Source: an archaeon (GTDB lineage Archaea; Nanobdellota; Nanobdellia; SCGC-AAA011-G17; GW2011-AR17). Taken from it: a stretch of DNA of 12,351 nucleotides. A model generated the notes under the pieces. The model worked only from the letters and a program-made list of their open reading frames with translations, made no database searches and was not told the origin of the DNA. The translations under genes and the position numbers were made by a program. The stretch lies in contig JAHFJF010000015.1 of NCBI GenBank assembly GCA_023245975.1, positions 1 to 12,351 of the forward strand, in the 5' to 3' direction. Below are positions 11,072 to 12,351 of the stretch, piece by piece; position 1 is the stretch's first letter; each line of letters starts with the position of its first letter.

Positions 11072-12345
11072 CCAGTTTCAATCCACAATAAATTTGGGTC
11101 TTCAAGATGCTTTATTATGTGGTTCATGAATTTAGCTATTTTTGCACCGTCAATGATTCTATGGTCGAAAGAAATAACTAATGGCAATATTTTCCTTATT
11201 ACTATTTTATGTTCCTTAACAACCGGCTTGTCTATCATTTTCCCAATTCCAAGTATCGAAGATTCAGGATAATTTGGTATTGGCGTAAAGGCAGTCCCGC
11301 CTATTGAGCCGATGTTAGTTATCGTGAATGTGCCGCCTTGCATTTCTTTCAATGATATTTCTTTATTCCTTGCTTTTTCTGCAAGATCATTGAGCTCTTT
11401 TGCAATCTCCAATATTCCTCTCTTGTCAGCGTTTTTAATCACTGGCACTAAAAGGCCATCAACAGTATCAACTGCAAATCCGATATTGAAATATTTCTTC
11501 AAAAGAATAGTATTTGTCTCTTCGTCCATGCTGGAATTTACATATGGGTTTGCTTTCAGTGCAGCAACAACTGCTTTTATCATGAATGGCAAATAAGTGA
11601 GATGTATGCCTTTCTTTTCAGCTTCAGCCTTTTCCCTCTCCCTTATCTCGAACAGCTTTGTAACGTCTGCTTCATCAATGTGCGTTACCAATACGGCATG
11701 CTGGTGAGATTTAGCCATGTGTTCTGCTATAGCTTTTCTTGTGCCGTGCAATGGTATTCTCAAGACAGAGCCATAATCATCGAATGTGACTTTTACTGCT
11801 TGCTCAATTGTGGTAGTTTTAGATACAGGCTTTTCAGGCGAAGCAGATCTTACATCAGATTCTGTTATTCTTCCTTTATGCCCTGTCCCATTTATGCCAC
11901 TCAAGTCAATGCCTAAGTCTCTAGCCAATTTTCTTACAGATGGCAATGCCAATATATTCTCACTAACTTTTCTGGAAGGCAGCTCAACTTTTTCTTCCTC
12001 TTCTTCTGGAGGCGCTTCTTCCAATTCGCCCATGACGGAAACGGATTTTGTTTCTGATTTTTGCAATTTAGCTGGTTTTGAAACAGCAGCCTTTTGTATG
12101 GCTTCTTCTTTTACCCCGATTGTTACTAAAACATCTCCAACATTAATCTTATCTCCATGCTTGAAATGCAATTTTAATATTATCCCTTTTTTTGGAGAAG
12201 GAACTTCAACAACTGCCTTGTCTGTATGTATTTCAGCTAATGCTTGGTGCTCTTCAACAGCCTCTCCCACTTTCACGAGCCATTTTAATAATTCCCCTTC
12301 ATGAACGCCTTCTCCTACGTCCGGGAATTTGAATTCAAAGGCCAT
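11068..12345 (-). CDS. 2-oxoacid dehydrogenase complex E2 (dihydrolipoamide acyltransferase)
   Basis: 425 residues with the full E2 layout. Lipoyl domain (1-79) with lipoylated Lys43 in IHTDKAVVEV; an acidic flexible linker with a Glu run (107-121); peripheral subunit-binding domain (133-165, LPSVRKLARDLGIDL and GTGHKGRI); then the catalytic domain (about 195-425) with SFDHRIIDG (H395, D399). It moves the acyl group from lipoyl-Lys to CoA and forms the complex core. Pyruvate and branched-chain versions cannot be separated from this gene alone. ATG 12345 shares its A with an apparent TGA of an upstream reading frame, so it probably follows an E1 gene beyond the edge; no E3 follows within the window. 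Whether lipoate ligase and the E1 and E3 genes exist cannot be seen here. Confidence 0.95.
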   Translation of the reverse strand: MAFEFKFPDVGEGVHEGELLKWLVKVGEAVEEHQALAEIHTDKAVVEVPSPKKGIILKLHFKHGDKINVGDVLVTIGVKEEAIQKAAVSKPAKLQKSETKSVSVMGELEEAPPEEEEEKVELPSRKVSENILALPSVRKLARDLGIDLSGINGTGHKGRITESDVRSASPEKPVSKTTTIEQAVKVTFDDYGSVLRIPLHGTRKAIAEHMAKSHQHAVLVTHIDEADVTKLFEIREREKAEAEKKGIHLTYLPFMIKAVVAALKANPYVNSSMDEETNTILLKKYFNIGFAVDTVDGLLVPVIKNADKRGILEIAKELNDLAEKARNKEISLKEMQGGTFTITNIGSIGGTAFTPIPNYPESSILGIGKMIDKPVVKEHKIVIRKILPLVISFDHRIIDGAKIAKFMNHIIKHLEDPNLLWIETG

Positions 12346-12351
12346 CAGAAC

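Noticed and set aside
11602..12304. Open frames on the plus strand opposite the E2 gene (11602-11916 and 11786-12304)
   Set aside because: Their products are Ser/Phe/Cys-rich antisense translations of a well-conserved E2 gene, with no promoter or ribosome site.

Overview
This window comes from an archaeon. It is AT-rich, encodes both subunits of DNA topoisomerase VI and a stand-alone Bud32 kinase, and has archaeal TATA boxes about 25 to 30 bases before several start codons that lack a ribosome binding site. Very tight gene packing and many small unrecognised proteins suggest a small-genome lineage such as the DPANN group. That placement is an inference; no rRNA or other lineage marker is present.

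Left third (1-3163, all minus strand): seven tandem paralogues of about 130-150 residues, named here Lp1 (2726-3163) to Lp7 (1-434, cut by the window edge) in order of transcription. Each has a short signal peptide ending in a lipobox-like Cys, a pair of Cys spaced C-x15-C (C-x14-C in Lp2), an aromatic W-G stretch, an EF-hand or dockerin-like Asp-rich loop, and an amphipathic tail ending in Trp and Arg residues. They look like secreted, calcium-binding lipoproteins. Lp2 to Lp7 form one tightly packed unit in which the last codons of one gene supply the Shine-Dalgarno sequence of the next. This array is the best candidate for an undescribed system.

Middle (3164-8253): a RelBE-type toxin-antitoxin pair with a repeat operator over its start; a leaderless bud32 gene convergent with and overlapping a TPR-repeat protein; then the top6B-top6A operon.

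Right (8255-12345): a minus-strand pair (a small DUF6915-like protein and an unrecognised 192-residue protein); a divergent, translationally coupled plus-strand pair (an uncharacterised 250-residue protein and an extended-SDR NAD-dependent epimerase/dehydratase); and the E2 acyltransferase of a 2-oxoacid dehydrogenase complex, which continues an operon from beyond the right edge.

Three convergent gene pairs meet with a 1-base gap or with overlaps of 4 and 11 bases, so termination must use sequence inside genes. One such site, at the bud32/TPR junction, has a hairpin with U-rich flanks on both strands. No gap without a gene exceeds 190 bases. I saw no tRNA, rRNA, CRISPR array or insertion sequence.
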